DNA of 33,211 nt from Planctomycetaceae bacterium. GTDB lineage: Bacteria; Planctomycetota; Planctomycetia; Planctomycetales; Planctomycetaceae. Position numbers and translations under genes: made by a program. Position 1 is the stretch's first letter; each line of letters opens with the position of its first letter. The DNA is taken from positions 1 to 33,211 of the forward strand of contig JAQGHS010000774.1 of assembly GCA_028291605.1 (NCBI GenBank). Direction: 5' to 3'. The notes under the pieces are model-generated. The model did no database searches. It saw only the letters and a program-made list of their open reading frames with translations, and was not told the DNA's origin. Below, piece by piece: positions 21,485-29,263 of this stretch.

Positions 21485-22594
21485 TCATAATCCCACTGCC
21501 ATGACCCACGTCAGACTTTTTCCAATGTCGTAGGTTTCGATCCGAGTGAGCATTCCGGTCTCGGGGTCACACTCATAGAGCGCGAGCTTGCCTGTCCCCT
21601 CACCCGCTCCGAAGACAAATTGACCGCCGGGAGAGATGTCGAACGAACGGGGAGTCTTTTCCGTCGGTGACCGTCTGATGGCGGTCAATTTCCCCGCCTC
21701 GTCAATCGAGAACCCGGCCAGGCTGTCGTCCCCGCGGTTGGAGACCCAGACGAATTTTCCATTGGGGTGAACTTTGACTTCGGCTGTCGAGTTGCCTCCC
21801 TTGAAGCCGGCGGGCAGAGTCGACAGCGTCTGTAACGGTTTCAGTCCGGTTTGCGGATCAACCTGATACGCAGTCACGCTGCTGCCACTTTCATCCGAGG
21901 TGAACGCGAGATTCTTCGTCGGATGAAAAGCGAGATGTCGCGGACCGGCTTTCGCTGCTCCACCCGGAGCTCGCCCGATGTCCGTCAGCGTGCCCGTTTT
22001 GTCGTCGAATCGAAATTGGTAGACGGCATTGGGAGCGACGTGCGGTACGTACACGATTGTGTTCTCGCGACTGACGGCGATGCTATGAGCGGTCTGAGCG
22101 GTGTCGATTGTTTGTACGGCCGGACTCGCAATCGTGCCGTCGGCGTTCAGCTTATGGACGACCACTTTTCCGCCGGAATAAGACGCCGTTAGCAACCATT
22201 TCCCCGACCGATCGGTCGCAACAAATGCCGCATTGGAACCCTCGGCCAACGAGACCTCATTGAGCAGTTTCAAACTTCCGGTCTCCGGATCGATTTGAAA
22301 ACTGCCAATCTTGTTGGTGCTGCGCAGAGACCCGTATAGATATTTCTTCTGTGGGTCGACACACAACGCCCCGGGTGCACCACCCACAGTGAGCGTCTGG
22401 ACGGCGTTCAATTTCTTCGCCTGCGAATCGAGCTGGAAGACCTGAATCTGCTGTTCGGGGGATTTTGAAACATAGACAAAAGTGCGACCTTTTTCCTGCG
22501 CCTCAACTAACGTCCCCACCGACAATGCCGCGCACATGATCCATCCCACGCCAAGTATTTTCACTAAACCTGCCGAACGGAGAAAGTGTCTCAT
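21485..22594 (-). CDS. Secreted lactonase-family beta-propeller protein
   Basis: The 369-residue product has a signal peptide (hydrophobic core VKILGVGWIMCAALSVGTLV, cleavage near VEA/QE). A seven-bladed propeller of the lactonase family (6-phosphogluconolactonase-like, PF10282) follows. Repeating blade motifs are visible: VQTLTVGGAPGALCVDPQKKYLYG, FQIDPETGSLKLL, GPRHLAFHPTKNLAF, EVKVHPNGKFVWVSNRGDDS and PRSFDISPGGQFVF. Export argues against a role in the cytoplasmic pentose pathway; the substrate is unknown. It faces the end of the cobalamin operon and is probably unrelated to it. Confidence 0.85.
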   Translation of the reverse strand: MRHFLRSAGLVKILGVGWIMCAALSVGTLVEAQEKGRTFVYVSKSPEQQIQVFQLDSQAKKLNAVQTLTVGGAPGALCVDPQKKYLYGSLRSTNKIGSFQIDPETGSLKLLNEVSLAEGSNAAFVATDRSGKWLLTASYSGGKVVVHKLNADGTIASPAVQTIDTAQTAHSIAVSRENTIVYVPHVAPNAVYQFRFDDKTGTLTDIGRAPGGAAKAGPRHLAFHPTKNLAFTSDESGSSVTAYQVDPQTGLKPLQTLSTLPAGFKGGNSTAEVKVHPNGKFVWVSNRGDDSLAGFSIDEAGKLTAIRRSPTEKTPRSFDISPGGQFVFGAGEGTGKLALYECDPETGMLTRIETYDIGKSLTWVMAVGL

Positions 22595-22623
22595 GGTCGG
22601 GACCCAATTCTAAGGATGTGCGG

Positions 22624-22657
22624 TAGAGATATTTGTGCTGTCGCCACGCTTGCCAGA
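22624..22657. repeat. Solo half of a dispersed palindromic repeat
   Basis: The segment contains AGAGATATTTGTGCTG followed by GCCACGCTTGCCAGA. It matches the left arm of the complete inverted repeat at 26816-26910 and the solo copy at 25810. No right arm is visible here. It lies upstream of the lactonase gene. Confidence 0.6.
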
Positions 22658-22685
22658 TCGAGGGAATTTAATATCCGTCCGACAA

Positions 22686-22934
22686 TCATCGCCAAGTTCC
22701 CAGATGAATCGCCGGCCGTGTCCCCACTCGCATGGCATAGGGCAGGCGCGAGGGATGCGTGCGCCGTGCAGCTTGAATGGCTTCGCTTAATGTCTTCCCG
22801 AGAAAGTATTCACCAGAAACCGGTTCGATCGCGACGAACTCACCATCGTGCCCGGGCTCAAGCAGCGACCGCAGCCGATCGGCATAGATTTTTTCAGCCG
22901 CCTGAATCAGTTCGAATTGAACCGCACTGACCAT
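22686..22934 (-). CDS. Small conserved hypothetical protein
   Basis: I place the start at the ATG at 22934, which has GGAG seven bases upstream; the track's start at 22976 adds 14 unlikely residues. The 82-residue product (MVSAVQFELIQAAEKIYADRL...) has GEFVAIEPVSGEYFLGKTLSEAIQAARRTHP, a pattern of small uncharacterised proteins that use a 'value, flexible display, helix' layout. A C-terminal RVGTRPAIHLG is typical of the same group. In planctomycetes and cyanobacteria such proteins often neighbour an aspartyl-protease or antitoxin-like gene, so a toxin-antitoxin-like role is possible but unproven. Confidence 0.6.
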   Translation of the reverse strand: MVSAVQFELIQAAEKIYADRLRSLLEPGHDGEFVAIEPVSGEYFLGKTLSEAIQAARRTHPSRLPYAMRVGTRPAIHLGTWR

Positions 22935-23190
22935 ACTGCAACTCCGGAAAGACGCTCTCGTATAACTGGCATTCAACTAGTTTAAGCAAAGTCACCTTCT
23001 CCGGGAAGTTCTTCCAGACAAACTTCTTGGCCAATTCTTGCGGCGAACAGGTGACCTTACCCCTTTCCTCCTTCCACTGTTGGGCGGAACCGCTGACAAA
23101 TTGTGCCTCTAATTCGCTTCGCTCACACAAGTTTGAAAACCTGATGTGCCACCCCGCGAACTCGCGCCCATTCTTTGAAGTCTTTGACAT
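22894..23190 (-). CDS. Possible small gene upstream of the 22686 gene
   Basis: An ATG at 23190 opens a 98-residue frame (MSKTSKNGREFAGWHIRFSN...) within a longer track ORF, overlapping the next gene's start by 41 bases. The segment ...KKFVWKNFPEKVTLLKLVECQLYESVF looks protein-like. There is no convincing ribosome-binding site, and the part ERSELEAQF is typical of low-value intergenic translations. It may be a real partner of the following gene or a decayed fragment. Confidence 0.3.
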   Translation of the reverse strand: MSKTSKNGREFAGWHIRFSNLCERSELEAQFVSGSAQQWKEERGKVTCSPQELAKKFVWKNFPEKVTLLKLVECQLYESVFPELQYGQCGSIRTDSGG

Positions 23191-23252
23191 CCAGTAATCC
23201 GCTCCACCTCGCGCGTTGTTACGCGTCGCTCCGCGACTGGTGTGAAAATCAG

Positions 23253-24590
23253 TTACTGGGGAAAGCACTTTCCGAACGCGACCAGCAGTTTGAGTGGGCC
23301 GGCGAGCCGAATCTTTCGCCGCAGCAGGGCCCAGACGATGTTCTTTTCCTTCCTCAGAAAGCCGATCCACGTTTGCGAGTCAGCGGTCACGCGCAGATCG
23401 GGCTGGCCGACATGCCCCTCCTTCACGCTGAGCTGTTGTTTCCGGATTACGACGGTGGCCTGCCGCTGCTCACGACCAGTGAAGGTGAAGTGGAAAGTGG
23501 CGTTCAGTCCCGCCGACTTGCCTGGCTGGAAGACGTTCGACATTCCCCTGAGAAAAACCTCGATGGTGTTCGGCCGCAGGCTGTGGCCCACATGCTTGAT
23601 CTTTTTGTGGGGAAATCGTTTGGCGACATGTTCCTCGGCGTCGGAGTTTTTAGTGACGTAAATCGTCTCCTCCTTCTCTTGCAGCGGCCGCACGATTTCC
23701 TTGAGATGTGTCTTCCGATCGGCGAGGAACGGCCCAATGACGTCCTCCCCGGCCGGGCAGACCGCCAGGCAGTATGCGGCTTTGTAGTTCGCCCCGAAGG
23801 ACAGACTCTGCCACATCGAGGCCGACTCGGCATCGCTGACGCGACCGCGGTAGTCGCGGGCGCTGCTGCTGTCGGCCACCTGCTCGACCCAATCGGTGAA
23901 GCCCCCCATGAACTCGCGGTAGTTATGGGTGTAGCAGGCCGAGAAGTTAAAATCTCCCTCCGGCGAGATGGCTCCCACAGGACATGCGGCCACGCACAGT
24001 TTGCATTCCAGACAAGGGTTGTAGCTGATCGGCTGGCTCGACTCGGAAACCTCGGCATCCAACAGGATGGTCCCCAACAGGATGAAATTGCCGAACTTCT
24101 CGTGGATCACGTTGCGGTGAATGCCCATCATGCCCAGCCCTGCAGCCACCGCGACCGGTTTGTGAGACACGATCCAGACCTTGCCGGGGAACCGGTCCAT
24201 CTCCATCGGGAAGCCCATCGCCGGGTTCAGTGCTCGGAGCCCCCTGACTTCCAGAGTCTGAACCACGCTCCGGGCAATCTCATTGACCTCATCCCCGCTA
24301 TGGTGGAACTCGGTGTTGGAGACCGAGCGAGCCGGTGTCCGAATGGCCTCGCGATTCATGCGAACCACGAAGCTGATCAGCGTCCTGGTGTGGGGGAACG
24401 CCTTCAAAATGTCGTCGCGCTGATCGTCCAAAGCGGGTCTGCCGATCTCGACAAATCCTACGTCATCAGCACCAGCATCGAGGACCAGTTGCTTCAGCCA
24501 TCCGGCATCCAGCGACTCGCCCTGCGACGGAACGGAGGGTCCGGCTTTGAGGTGCATCCGCTGCACGGTCGGGTGATCTTCAAGCTTCAT
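23253..24590 (-). CDS. QueG/reductive-dehalogenase-like 4Fe-4S protein fused to an SCP2 domain
   Basis: Starting at the ATG at 24590, behind AAGGAG, gives 445 residues; the track start at 24614 is eight codons earlier. The N-terminal 190 residues resemble the catalytic part of QueG and reductive dehalogenases, which bind a corrinoid: DAGADDVGFVEIG, then SHKPVAVAAGLGMMGIHRN and KFGNFILLGTILLD. A ferredoxin motif CLECKLCVAACP (C-x2-C-x2-C-x3-C) and a later CLAVCP fit two Fe-S clusters. Residues about 355-445 form an SCP2 (sterol carrier) domain, from ATFHFTFTGRE to the C-terminus. There is no Tat signal, so it is cytoplasmic. It may be a corrinoid-dependent reductase for a hydrophobic substrate. 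Substrate and cofactor are not proven. Confidence 0.8.
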   Translation of the reverse strand: MKLEDHPTVQRMHLKAGPSVPSQGESLDAGWLKQLVLDAGADDVGFVEIGRPALDDQRDDILKAFPHTRTLISFVVRMNREAIRTPARSVSNTEFHHSGDEVNEIARSVVQTLEVRGLRALNPAMGFPMEMDRFPGKVWIVSHKPVAVAAGLGMMGIHRNVIHEKFGNFILLGTILLDAEVSESSQPISYNPCLECKLCVAACPVGAISPEGDFNFSACYTHNYREFMGGFTDWVEQVADSSSARDYRGRVSDAESASMWQSLSFGANYKAAYCLAVCPAGEDVIGPFLADRKTHLKEIVRPLQEKEETIYVTKNSDAEEHVAKRFPHKKIKHVGHSLRPNTIEVFLRGMSNVFQPGKSAGLNATFHFTFTGREQRQATVVIRKQQLSVKEGHVGQPDLRVTADSQTWIGFLRKEKNIVWALLRRKIRLAGPLKLLVAFGKCFPQ

Positions 24591-24603
24591 GGCTGCTCCT
24601 TGT

Positions 24604-24620
24604 TGTATATGCAACTATCT
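24604..24620 (-). promoter_or_regulatory. Putative MarR operator, copy 2
   Basis: TTGTATATGCAACTATC is identical over 17 bases to a site upstream of the marR gene. It contains the near-palindrome TTGTAT-ATGCAA, typical of MarR-family operators. It lies just upstream of the ribosome-binding site of the Fe-S/SCP2 gene. Confidence 0.65.
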
Positions 24621-24633
24621 GGGTAAATAAAAA

Positions 24634-25089
24634 TCACCGTGTCGCATTCGCCTGGCTGACTCGCTGCATGGCCTGGTTCAACTGCTCCACGAACCCGGCC
24701 CCCAGAACCTTCTTAACCTGCTGTTGTGCCTCGCTCCAAGCGGGAATCGCTTTTTCCAGAAGCTGGCGTCCCTGTGGTGTCAGTCGAAAAGGCTGCGAGC
24801 GGCCATCCTCGTCGGGCACAACTTCCAGCCAGCCACGAACCTTCATTCGTTCGACGTTGCGGCTGAGGGTGGAAACGTCGAGATGCAGGTGTTCGCAAAC
24901 TTCAACGGGGCGAGCTATACCCATCTTGGCGGCGGCGACCAGGATGTTCATCTGGCTCACCTTCAGGTCAAGCGACCGCAGGGCGTCGTCGTAGATATTG
25001 GTGATGACGCGATTTAGCATGCGCAGCCGAACGGCAACGCACTCGCTGGCGACCTTGTCAATCATCGTTTGCATCTGCTCGGCTCCCAC
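24634..25089 (-). CDS. MarR-family transcriptional regulator
   Basis: The 151-residue protein has a winged helix: RPVEVCEHLHLDVSTLSRNVERMKVRGWLEVVPDEDGRSQPFRLTPQGRQLLEKA, with the DxR wing typical of MarR. An N-terminal dimerisation helix and a C-terminal helical segment flank it. The GTG start at 25089 has AGGAGG six bases upstream. An out-of-frame ATG immediately after that ribosome-binding site gives only a ten-codon frame. Identical operator-like sites lie upstream of the gene and between it and the downstream Fe-S/SCP2 gene, 43 bases away. It therefore probably represses itself and that gene, and releases on binding a small aromatic or oxidant ligand. Confidence 0.88.
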   Translation of the reverse strand: MGAEQMQTMIDKVASECVAVRLRMLNRVITNIYDDALRSLDLKVSQMNILVAAAKMGIARPVEVCEHLHLDVSTLSRNVERMKVRGWLEVVPDEDGRSQPFRLTPQGRQLLEKAIPAWSEAQQQVKKVLGAGFVEQLNQAMQRVSQANATR

Positions 25090-25105
25090 TTCATGCCTCC
25101 TCGGA

Positions 25106-25177
25106 TTAGTCCGCGATCAGTTTGCGTGCCACAGTCTTCCCGATGTTGCCAACGCCGAGAATGCCGACTTTTATGAT
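25106..25177 (-). pseudogene. N-terminal remnant of a Rossmann-fold NAD(P) oxidoreductase
   Basis: Read on the minus strand, 23 codons give IIKVGILGVGNIGKTVARKLIAD and then TAA. The GxGxxG dinucleotide-binding fingerprint is intact, and the beginning matches F420-dependent NADP oxidoreductase-like proteins (PF03807). A GGGAG precedes it, but no ATG/GTG/TTG start remains in a sensible place. The TAA is followed a few bases later by the marR ribosome-binding site. This looks like the stub of a deleted gene that stood between the operator and marR. Confidence 0.55.
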
Positions 25178-25196
25178 CGTTTCTCCCTACGGCTAA

Positions 25197-25213
25197 TTGT
25201 ATATGCAACTATC
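25197..25213 (-). promoter_or_regulatory. Putative MarR operator, copy 1
   Basis: TTGTATATGCAACTATC is identical to the site at 24604-24620 and in the same orientation. It is about 108 bases upstream of the marR start and just upstream of the oxidoreductase remnant. Confidence 0.65.
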
Positions 25214-25498
25214 GGTTTGTCAAGAGGCAGCCCGTGATCTCACAAGAGGGAATCCGAATCCGGGCCAGGCCACGGGTTCTCTGAACGTGTATGAGCAAAG
25301 CGAATTCGAGGATGTTTGGTTGGTGACTCTCCCCCCGCACGCAGTTGGCTCTGGTGTTGAGTGTGATTGTGTCGGTTGGAATTCTGGGTATCATGCGGGC
25401 GTTGTTCGCGTGGAGTGCGTCACAGAGGCCGCTGCCTAGCGGATCAACTCCGAGTGACCCCGTACCCGTTCCTGACACGTACTCCGAAGGATTGAGCC

Positions 25499-25762
25499 AT
25501 GCGCAAATCGGCAGTTCTGTTCTTGTTGATGTTGGCTGTGATGGCGGTGGCGTTGCACTCCCCAAATGAATCGACCCTGGGGCAGGTTAAGCAATCAGTT
25601 CCGATTCCAAAGTGGGAATACATGGTCGTCTCGGGGGACGCGTTTCCTACCCGAACGGCGGTGCTTTCGATGCAGAACCGATTCAATGAACTGGGGAAAG
25701 AGGGGTGGGAAATCTCCCTGGCGATACGCGAAGGATTCGTCTTCAAGCGGACTGTGAAATAA
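25499..25762 (+). CDS. Small secreted DUF4177-like protein
   Basis: The 87-residue product has a signal peptide (MRKSAVLFLLMLAVMAVALHS). The mature domain carries WEYMVVSGD, then RFNELGKEGWEISLAIREGFVFKR. This is the DUF4177 pattern, with 'WEY' at the start, a 'LN-GxEGWE' helix turn and a 'FKR' end. AAGGA lies eight bases before the ATG. The function of the family is unknown. The 285 bases upstream hold no convincing gene. Confidence 0.7.
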   Translation: MRKSAVLFLLMLAVMAVALHSPNESTLGQVKQSVPIPKWEYMVVSGDAFPTRTAVLSMQNRFNELGKEGWEISLAIREGFVFKRTVK

Positions 25763-25809
25763 TCGCCGTTCACTAGGACGGAGCATTCAGATCCCCGCGT
25801 GCAAAGCGA

Positions 25810-25846
25810 TAGAGATATTTGTGCTGAAGCCACGCTCACCAGAGCC
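25810..25846. repeat. Solo half of a dispersed palindromic repeat
   Basis: AGAGATATTTGTGCTGAAGC followed by CACGCTCACCAGAG is nearly identical to the left arm of the inverted repeat at 26816. It shares AGATATTTGTGCTG exactly with the solo copy at 22624. It lies between convergent genes. Confidence 0.6.
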
Positions 25847-25902
25847 TGGAGATCCACCAACGAAAGCTCAACGGCTACCCATCATTCCGATAGTGAAGTC
25901 TG

Positions 25903-26772
25903 TCACTTCTTTCCCGCTACGAACTTTTCGGCCTGCGGATCCCAGGCAATCTTTTGTTCACGTTCCTGATCCAGGAGTGACCTCCAGTACCGATCAAACT
26001 TCGTCTGGCGTTGCTGTTCGTCGTCCTGATCGTTGTATTCTGGCCAGGACTTCGGAACCTCAGGCGACATGCGATACGCGTGGGTCCGAATGGATGTGGT
26101 GGCTTGACGACGGGTTTCCGCATCAAGTCTCCTGAACTTGGGAGACGTTAAGAGCGCTTCGGCCGCAGCCAAGGGGGACTGTGACGGAATCAGCGGCGTC
26201 GTACGCATGATACTGTTCCGGCGCACCCACTCGATGTGTGATGCTGGATGTTCCTCCTGCCCACCAAAAAAGGTGCCATGTCCCACCATAAAAGGAATAT
26301 CGTTGATCAACTCGAGCGGTTCGAGGGGCCAGAGAGATTGATCGCGAGAATCATTGTCCAGCAAGAAGACCGCAATGGCCGGTGAGGGATTTCGTCGAGC
26401 GGGATCTGCAGGTTCAAATAGCAGCCGAACAATCCAGAATACGATTTTCGGTTCGTCGTAAGCAGATCTCCGTCTGTCGAAAGGAGGTCTTATTGATGTC
26501 CATGCCAGGTATTCTTCCAGCCTGGCCAGAGCCTGTTCCTTACCCAGCCGTTGCAACGCGTTCACGGCTCGGATGACATCCAAACCCGTGGCGGACGACG
26601 AATGCGGGCCGTGACCCCATGGCCAGCCACTGGCGCGATAGATCAAGTCCGCTTCCGGCGAGAGCTTCGGCCGTGGTTCAACCTCTCGCCTGCGTTTTTC
26701 TTGAGCTTGCTGCGTGCCTGGTCGCGTCAACAGGATCAAGCCGAGGCAAGTCGAAATCAGGATCAGTCTCAT
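25903..26772 (-). CDS. Exported hypothetical protein
   Basis: The 289-residue product begins with a signal peptide (MRLILISTCLGLILLTRPGT, cleavage near QQA/QE). The mature part is rich in Arg and Pro and has HGPHSSSATGLDVIRAVNALQRLGKEQALARLEEYL, a helical stretch. A motif around FMVGHGTFFGGQEEHPASHIEW resembles no enzyme I know. Such proteins are common in planctomycetes without known function. The long inverted repeat at 26816 lies just upstream. Confidence 0.65.
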   Translation of the reverse strand: MRLILISTCLGLILLTRPGTQQAQEKRRREVEPRPKLSPEADLIYRASGWPWGHGPHSSSATGLDVIRAVNALQRLGKEQALARLEEYLAWTSIRPPFDRRRSAYDEPKIVFWIVRLLFEPADPARRNPSPAIAVFLLDNDSRDQSLWPLEPLELINDIPFMVGHGTFFGGQEEHPASHIEWVRRNSIMRTTPLIPSQSPLAAAEALLTSPKFRRLDAETRRQATTSIRTHAYRMSPEVPKSWPEYNDQDDEQQRQTKFDRYWRSLLDQEREQKIAWDPQAEKFVAGKK

Positions 26773-26815
26773 GAGATTATCTTCTCCGTGCGTCCGGCCC
26801 GACTAAGTAGACCGG

Positions 26816-26910
26816 CAGAAATATTTATGCTGTAGCCACGCTCGCCAGAGCGTGGGAATCCATGGTAAATCGCCCACGTTCTGGCGAACGTGGCTACATA
26901 GTTATTTCTG
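26816..26910. repeat. Complete long inverted repeat (palindromic element)
   Basis: Arms at 26832-26856 and 26873-26897 (GTAGCCACGCTCGCCAGAG and its partner) match at 23 of 25 positions around a 16-base loop. The pairing extends outward through CAGAAATA and TTATTTCTG, so the element is about 95 bp. Solo left arms occur at 22624 and 25810. It sits between two minus-strand genes and has the form of a REP/MITE-like element. Confidence 0.8.
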
Positions 26911-26973
26911 GGCTCCTACTTAGTGGGGCCGGCTATCAATTGGCGATTCCGGGAGAGATTCTACTAAGTCCCT

Positions 26974-29175
26974 TCAACGTTTTTTCTTTAACGCTTCATT
27001 CGCGACAGAGCGGACTTCCCAATCCGTCGATTGAGCCACCTCCCGCAATACGGCGATGGCCTCGGGGGTCCCGACCGCTACGAGCGTTTCGATGGCCTGT
27101 CTGGAATAACCCAGACGGGGCTGGCGTGCCCATTTCACGACAAACGACAGAAACGGTGCACCGTCGGCTTTCAATTCAGAAATGGTGTGAAAGCCATAAG
27201 CGAGATCAACGAAGCGTCCGGACTTCTGAGGTTCAAACAGACCCTTTAACTCGTGCTCCAAAGGCCCGCGATTTTGCGTGATCCGATAGATGGCGGCTGC
27301 GGCCCGCAGACGGATGCCGACGTCGGCATTCTGGAGATGTTTCTCGATCTCCGGGATGACCGGTTTGCCTTTATCTCCCATTTCCGCCAGCCGGTCCATT
27401 GCCGCTTGGGTGAATTTGATATCGCGTTCGGAGATCTGGTGCAGATAGAACGGAATGAGCAACTCGTGGTAAGCCTTGAATGGTCCCATTTGCTCCAGTC
27501 CGACGGGCACGTTGACTTGCCGGTCCTCGAACGCCTTGACGATCAAAGTCGCAGTTCGCCGAGGTTTTCGCGAGACACGGATCAGGGCTCGCAGGCATTC
27601 ATCGGCTTCACCACGATGCCCCGTCAGCAGTCCTTCTTCCAGCGATGCGATCGTTTCGGCAGAATGCAAATCGAGGGGAATGGTAAAGGCCGCGATTTCC
27701 TCCAGGGAGAGGCCCACATTCCAGAGGGCGGGTTCGGCGATATCGGCGGCCATCGGTCCCAGTCCGGCCAGGGTTTCAGCGACCTGCGATTTATCTCGAC
27801 CTTCAGACTTCCGCAGCATGTCCAGCAGTCGCTGCTTGAGCGACACGGCGCGCGGACCCATCTGCACGATCCCGTGCAAAGCAGTTTGTTGAATGTTCGG
27901 ATTCTTACTGGACAACATTTTCTCAATTGCTGGCAGGGCATCGACGTCGAACTCGGTCCAGGGCGAGTCCTGATTGATGATGAGCGGCTTGTTCGTGCGC
28001 TCGACGATGGTCTCGATGAGTTGCAGGCAGCGTGGTGCATCGTGCGTGATGCGCCAGAGCGTGATCGAGGATAATTCCGCGAGCACGGCAATCCGCCCCG
28101 AGTTGTCATCCGCTAACGGATTGTCCGTGTTTGATTTGGCGACCTTCTTCAACCGGACGTATTCATCGAGCGCCCCGTTCGCCGTTGCGATGACATTTGG
28201 TGCCGCCGTGGCACCTGCCGCTCCCAGCAAGGCCAAACGCTCCACCGCCAGAATCCGGGCTTCAAACTGTGGATGCTGCAGGCATTCGACCAACAGCGGG
28301 AGGTCAGCCGGATGGGGTGGGCCGATGTGCCTCAATGCTGCCTCGGCGGCCTCACCCAGCAGAAACCGCTCGTCATCCGCGGGGCCGATGGGATAAGCTT
28401 TGATGATCGCCGGGATCGCTCGGCGAGCTTCGATTCCGTAGTTGGCCAGCGCTGCGGCGGCGGGAGCACCGACTCCCGGACGAGACACCGCCTGCATCAA
28501 TCCGGCAATGGCGGCTTCCGGATCGGCGTGATTCGTTTGCAGCGCCCGGACCGCCGCGACTCCGACGGCAGGTTCCGCATCCGTCAGCAGCGACACGATG
28601 CTTGGTATGGCGGTTTTTCCCATGTGCGACAAAACGCGAGCCACCGCTGCCCGGACTCGCGGTTCGGAATCTTTGGCCAGAGTCTCGGTTTCGGTCACGT
28701 CCAGTCGCCGCAATCGACCGAGAACCTCAGTGGCCCCGGCGCGGACGAGTCTTGACTTGTCTCGTAATAATCCGCGTGCTGCCCCGACCGCCGGATCACC
28801 CATCGCAGTCAGAGCATCGATGGCCCCCGCTCGAATCCAGTGTCGGCGGTCGTCTAGTTTCTGGCACAACACGGGGACTGCAGGAACCGCCCGTGAGCCG
28901 AGTTTCGCCAACGCACGCAACGCGACTTCCGGCTGGCCGTACTTGTCGGCCTCGATCAGCGCGACGAGCAATCGCACGAGCTCGGTAATATCACCCTGGA
29001 GCTCAGTATCCTTCGCCGCTTCAATGGCGATCGCGACTCGGTCCAAGTCCCGGCTGCGCACCGCCTCGAGCAAACTGGGGCCCTGCACTTCTTGACCGTG
29101 GCCATTCGTCAAACAGATCGATAGACAGATTAAAAAGATGACACATGTCATTCGGGAATGCGGCAAAACAATCAT
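26974..29175 (-). CDS. Secreted HEAT-repeat protein
   Basis: The 733-residue product starts with a signal peptide (MTCVIFLICLSICLTNGHG from the second methionine; the first ATG at 29175 is eight residues earlier). The rest is a succession of HEAT/PBS-lyase-like helical repeats. Clear units include LAKLGSRAVPAVPVLCQKL, AITAMGDPAVGAARGLL, VLSHMGKTAIPSIVSLL and RLAEMGDKGKPVIPEIEKHL, spaced about 35-40 residues apart. The protein should form a periplasmic or surface solenoid for protein binding. The final 45 residues again resemble a HEAT unit (VAVGTPEAIAVLREVAQ). No catalytic domain is seen. Large secreted HEAT proteins are frequent in planctomycetes. Confidence 0.88.
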   Translation of the reverse strand: MIVLPHSRMTCVIFLICLSICLTNGHGQEVQGPSLLEAVRSRDLDRVAIAIEAAKDTELQGDITELVRLLVALIEADKYGQPEVALRALAKLGSRAVPAVPVLCQKLDDRRHWIRAGAIDALTAMGDPAVGAARGLLRDKSRLVRAGATEVLGRLRRLDVTETETLAKDSEPRVRAAVARVLSHMGKTAIPSIVSLLTDAEPAVGVAAVRALQTNHADPEAAIAGLMQAVSRPGVGAPAAAALANYGIEARRAIPAIIKAYPIGPADDERFLLGEAAEAALRHIGPPHPADLPLLVECLQHPQFEARILAVERLALLGAAGATAAPNVIATANGALDEYVRLKKVAKSNTDNPLADDNSGRIAVLAELSSITLWRITHDAPRCLQLIETIVERTNKPLIINQDSPWTEFDVDALPAIEKMLSSKNPNIQQTALHGIVQMGPRAVSLKQRLLDMLRKSEGRDKSQVAETLAGLGPMAADIAEPALWNVGLSLEEIAAFTIPLDLHSAETIASLEEGLLTGHRGEADECLRALIRVSRKPRRTATLIVKAFEDRQVNVPVGLEQMGPFKAYHELLIPFYLHQISERDIKFTQAAMDRLAEMGDKGKPVIPEIEKHLQNADVGIRLRAAAAIYRITQNRGPLEHELKGLFEPQKSGRFVDLAYGFHTISELKADGAPFLSFVVKWARQPRLGYSRQAIETLVAVGTPEAIAVLREVAQSTDWEVRSVANEALKKKR

Positions 29176-29263
29176 GATGGAATGGCACCGCAGTGAATGT
29201 CGTGTGGCCGAGTCAGTATGCGAAGGTCAGGCGTGCATCAAGGTTGTACACCCCTTTGACTCC

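Noticed and set aside
23079-23085. GTTGGGC resembling an attC core box
   Set aside because: An isolated seven-base match with no partner box, inner stem or cassette structure.
23175-24626. 483-aa plus-strand ORF
   Set aside because: It is antisense to the Fe-S/SCP2 gene, whose Fe-S motifs, ribosome-binding site and domain matches are convincing.
25345-25569. 74-aa frame with a hydrophobic start (LALVLSVIVSVGILGI)
   Set aside because: It begins with TTG, has no clear ribosome-binding site and overlaps the start of the DUF4177-like gene; the hydrophobic run could be chance in this G/T-rich stretch.
27253-28074. 273-aa plus-strand ORF
   Set aside because: Antisense to the HEAT-repeat gene, low-complexity and Arg/Gly/Asp-rich as expected for a shadow frame.
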